This document shows positions 63,748 to 64,000 of a DNA stretch of 64,000 nt, piece by piece. The stretch spans positions 5,987,222 to 6,051,221 of the forward strand of contig NC_054390.1 of NCBI RefSeq assembly GCF_001625195.1, read 5' to 3'. Within the stretch, counting starts at the first letter, position 1; each line of letters opens with the position of its first letter. The notes beneath the pieces were generated by a model, which worked only from the letters and a program-made list of their open reading frames with translations, searched no databases and had not been told where the DNA came from. This stretch comes from Drechmeria coniospora (lineage: Eukaryota > Ascomycota > Sordariomycetes > Hypocreales > Ophiocordycipitaceae). The position numbers and the translations under genes are program-made.

Positions 63748-64000
63748 GGTGGACGCGAGAGGTTTTGTCGAGTATTAACGTGTAGAAGAGCACGAGATGA
63801 ATGAACGGCGCGTGACGGTGTCGAAGGGACGCAAGGCAGCAAGATGGCCAGCGCTCACACGACGACGAGGTTACAAAGTTCGCTTTCTCTGCGGCCCAGC
63901 TAAGGTTCGGATGAGCACGGGTTCGAAGAACAACAGCAGGATGCAAGATGCAGGCGCACGGAGGAGATGGTATAGCAAGGGTCGTTCGTCGCGAGGAGTT
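63748..64000. other. Right edge: promoter region of the Rad60-like gene
   Basis: The last 253 bases lie upstream of the Rad60-like start on the minus strand. No other gene is recognised. A gene cut by the edge cannot be excluded. Confidence 0.4.

Overview
This window is nuclear DNA from a filamentous ascomycete, most likely a Sordariomycete and probably of the order Hypocreales. The support is short introns (48 to 279 nt) with GT donors, CTAAC/CTGAC-like branch sites and AG acceptors, GC-rich third codon positions, C/T-rich leaders before start codons, and proteins matching filamentous-fungal families. I did not identify the species. There are no operons, no intact transposons and no CRISPR array. 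Gene order is ordinary eukaryotic housekeeping content separated by unusually long, repeat-laden intergenic DNA.

Layout. 1-16 kb: ARO3-type DAHP synthase (+), an Iec1-like C2H2 zinc-finger protein (+), an F-box protein with an FBXO31-like C-terminal domain (+), pantetheine-phosphate adenylyltransferase (-), NAR1 (+) and a SUZ-domain protein (-). 16-24 kb: one 102-residue conserved-looking protein, then about 6.4 kb with no confident gene. 24-34 kb: the Sch9 AGC kinase (+), ATP synthase subunit h (-), a DOMON/cytochrome b561 protein (-) and a second, Psk1/S6K-like AGC kinase (-). 35-43 kb: PRP4 (+), a C/K-type cyclin (+), a U2 snRNA gene (+), LSM8 (+) and a nucleoside hydrolase (-). 46-64 kb: a membrane-anchored coiled-coil protein (+), a fungal-specific protein (+), a Tma17/Adc17-like protein (-), a rhomboid protease (+), a small secreted HsbA-like protein (+), an Hst3/Hst4-like sirtuin (+) and a Rad60/Esc2-like protein with SUMO-like domains (-).

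Two functional groupings stand out. PRP4, the U2 snRNA and LSM8, all core splicing components, lie within about 6 kb, the last two 0.5 kb apart on the same strand. Two nutrient-signalling AGC kinases (Sch9-like and Psk1-like) converge from 7 kb apart with a mitochondrial ATP synthase gene between them. Both may be coincidence.

The least ordinary feature is the intergenic DNA. At least a dozen islands of 0.1-0.7 kb are built from a tiny shared vocabulary centred on the self-complementary tetramer GTAC (TACGGAGTAC, AAGTACTTAC, TGTACAGTAC). They lie between genes and not inside the recognised coding exons. Several unrelated minisatellites (12, 13, 15 and 17 bp units) are also intergenic, one starting only a few bases after a stop codon. 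All intron positions are inferred from reading frame, splice-site consensus and remembered family sequence; none is backed by transcript data.
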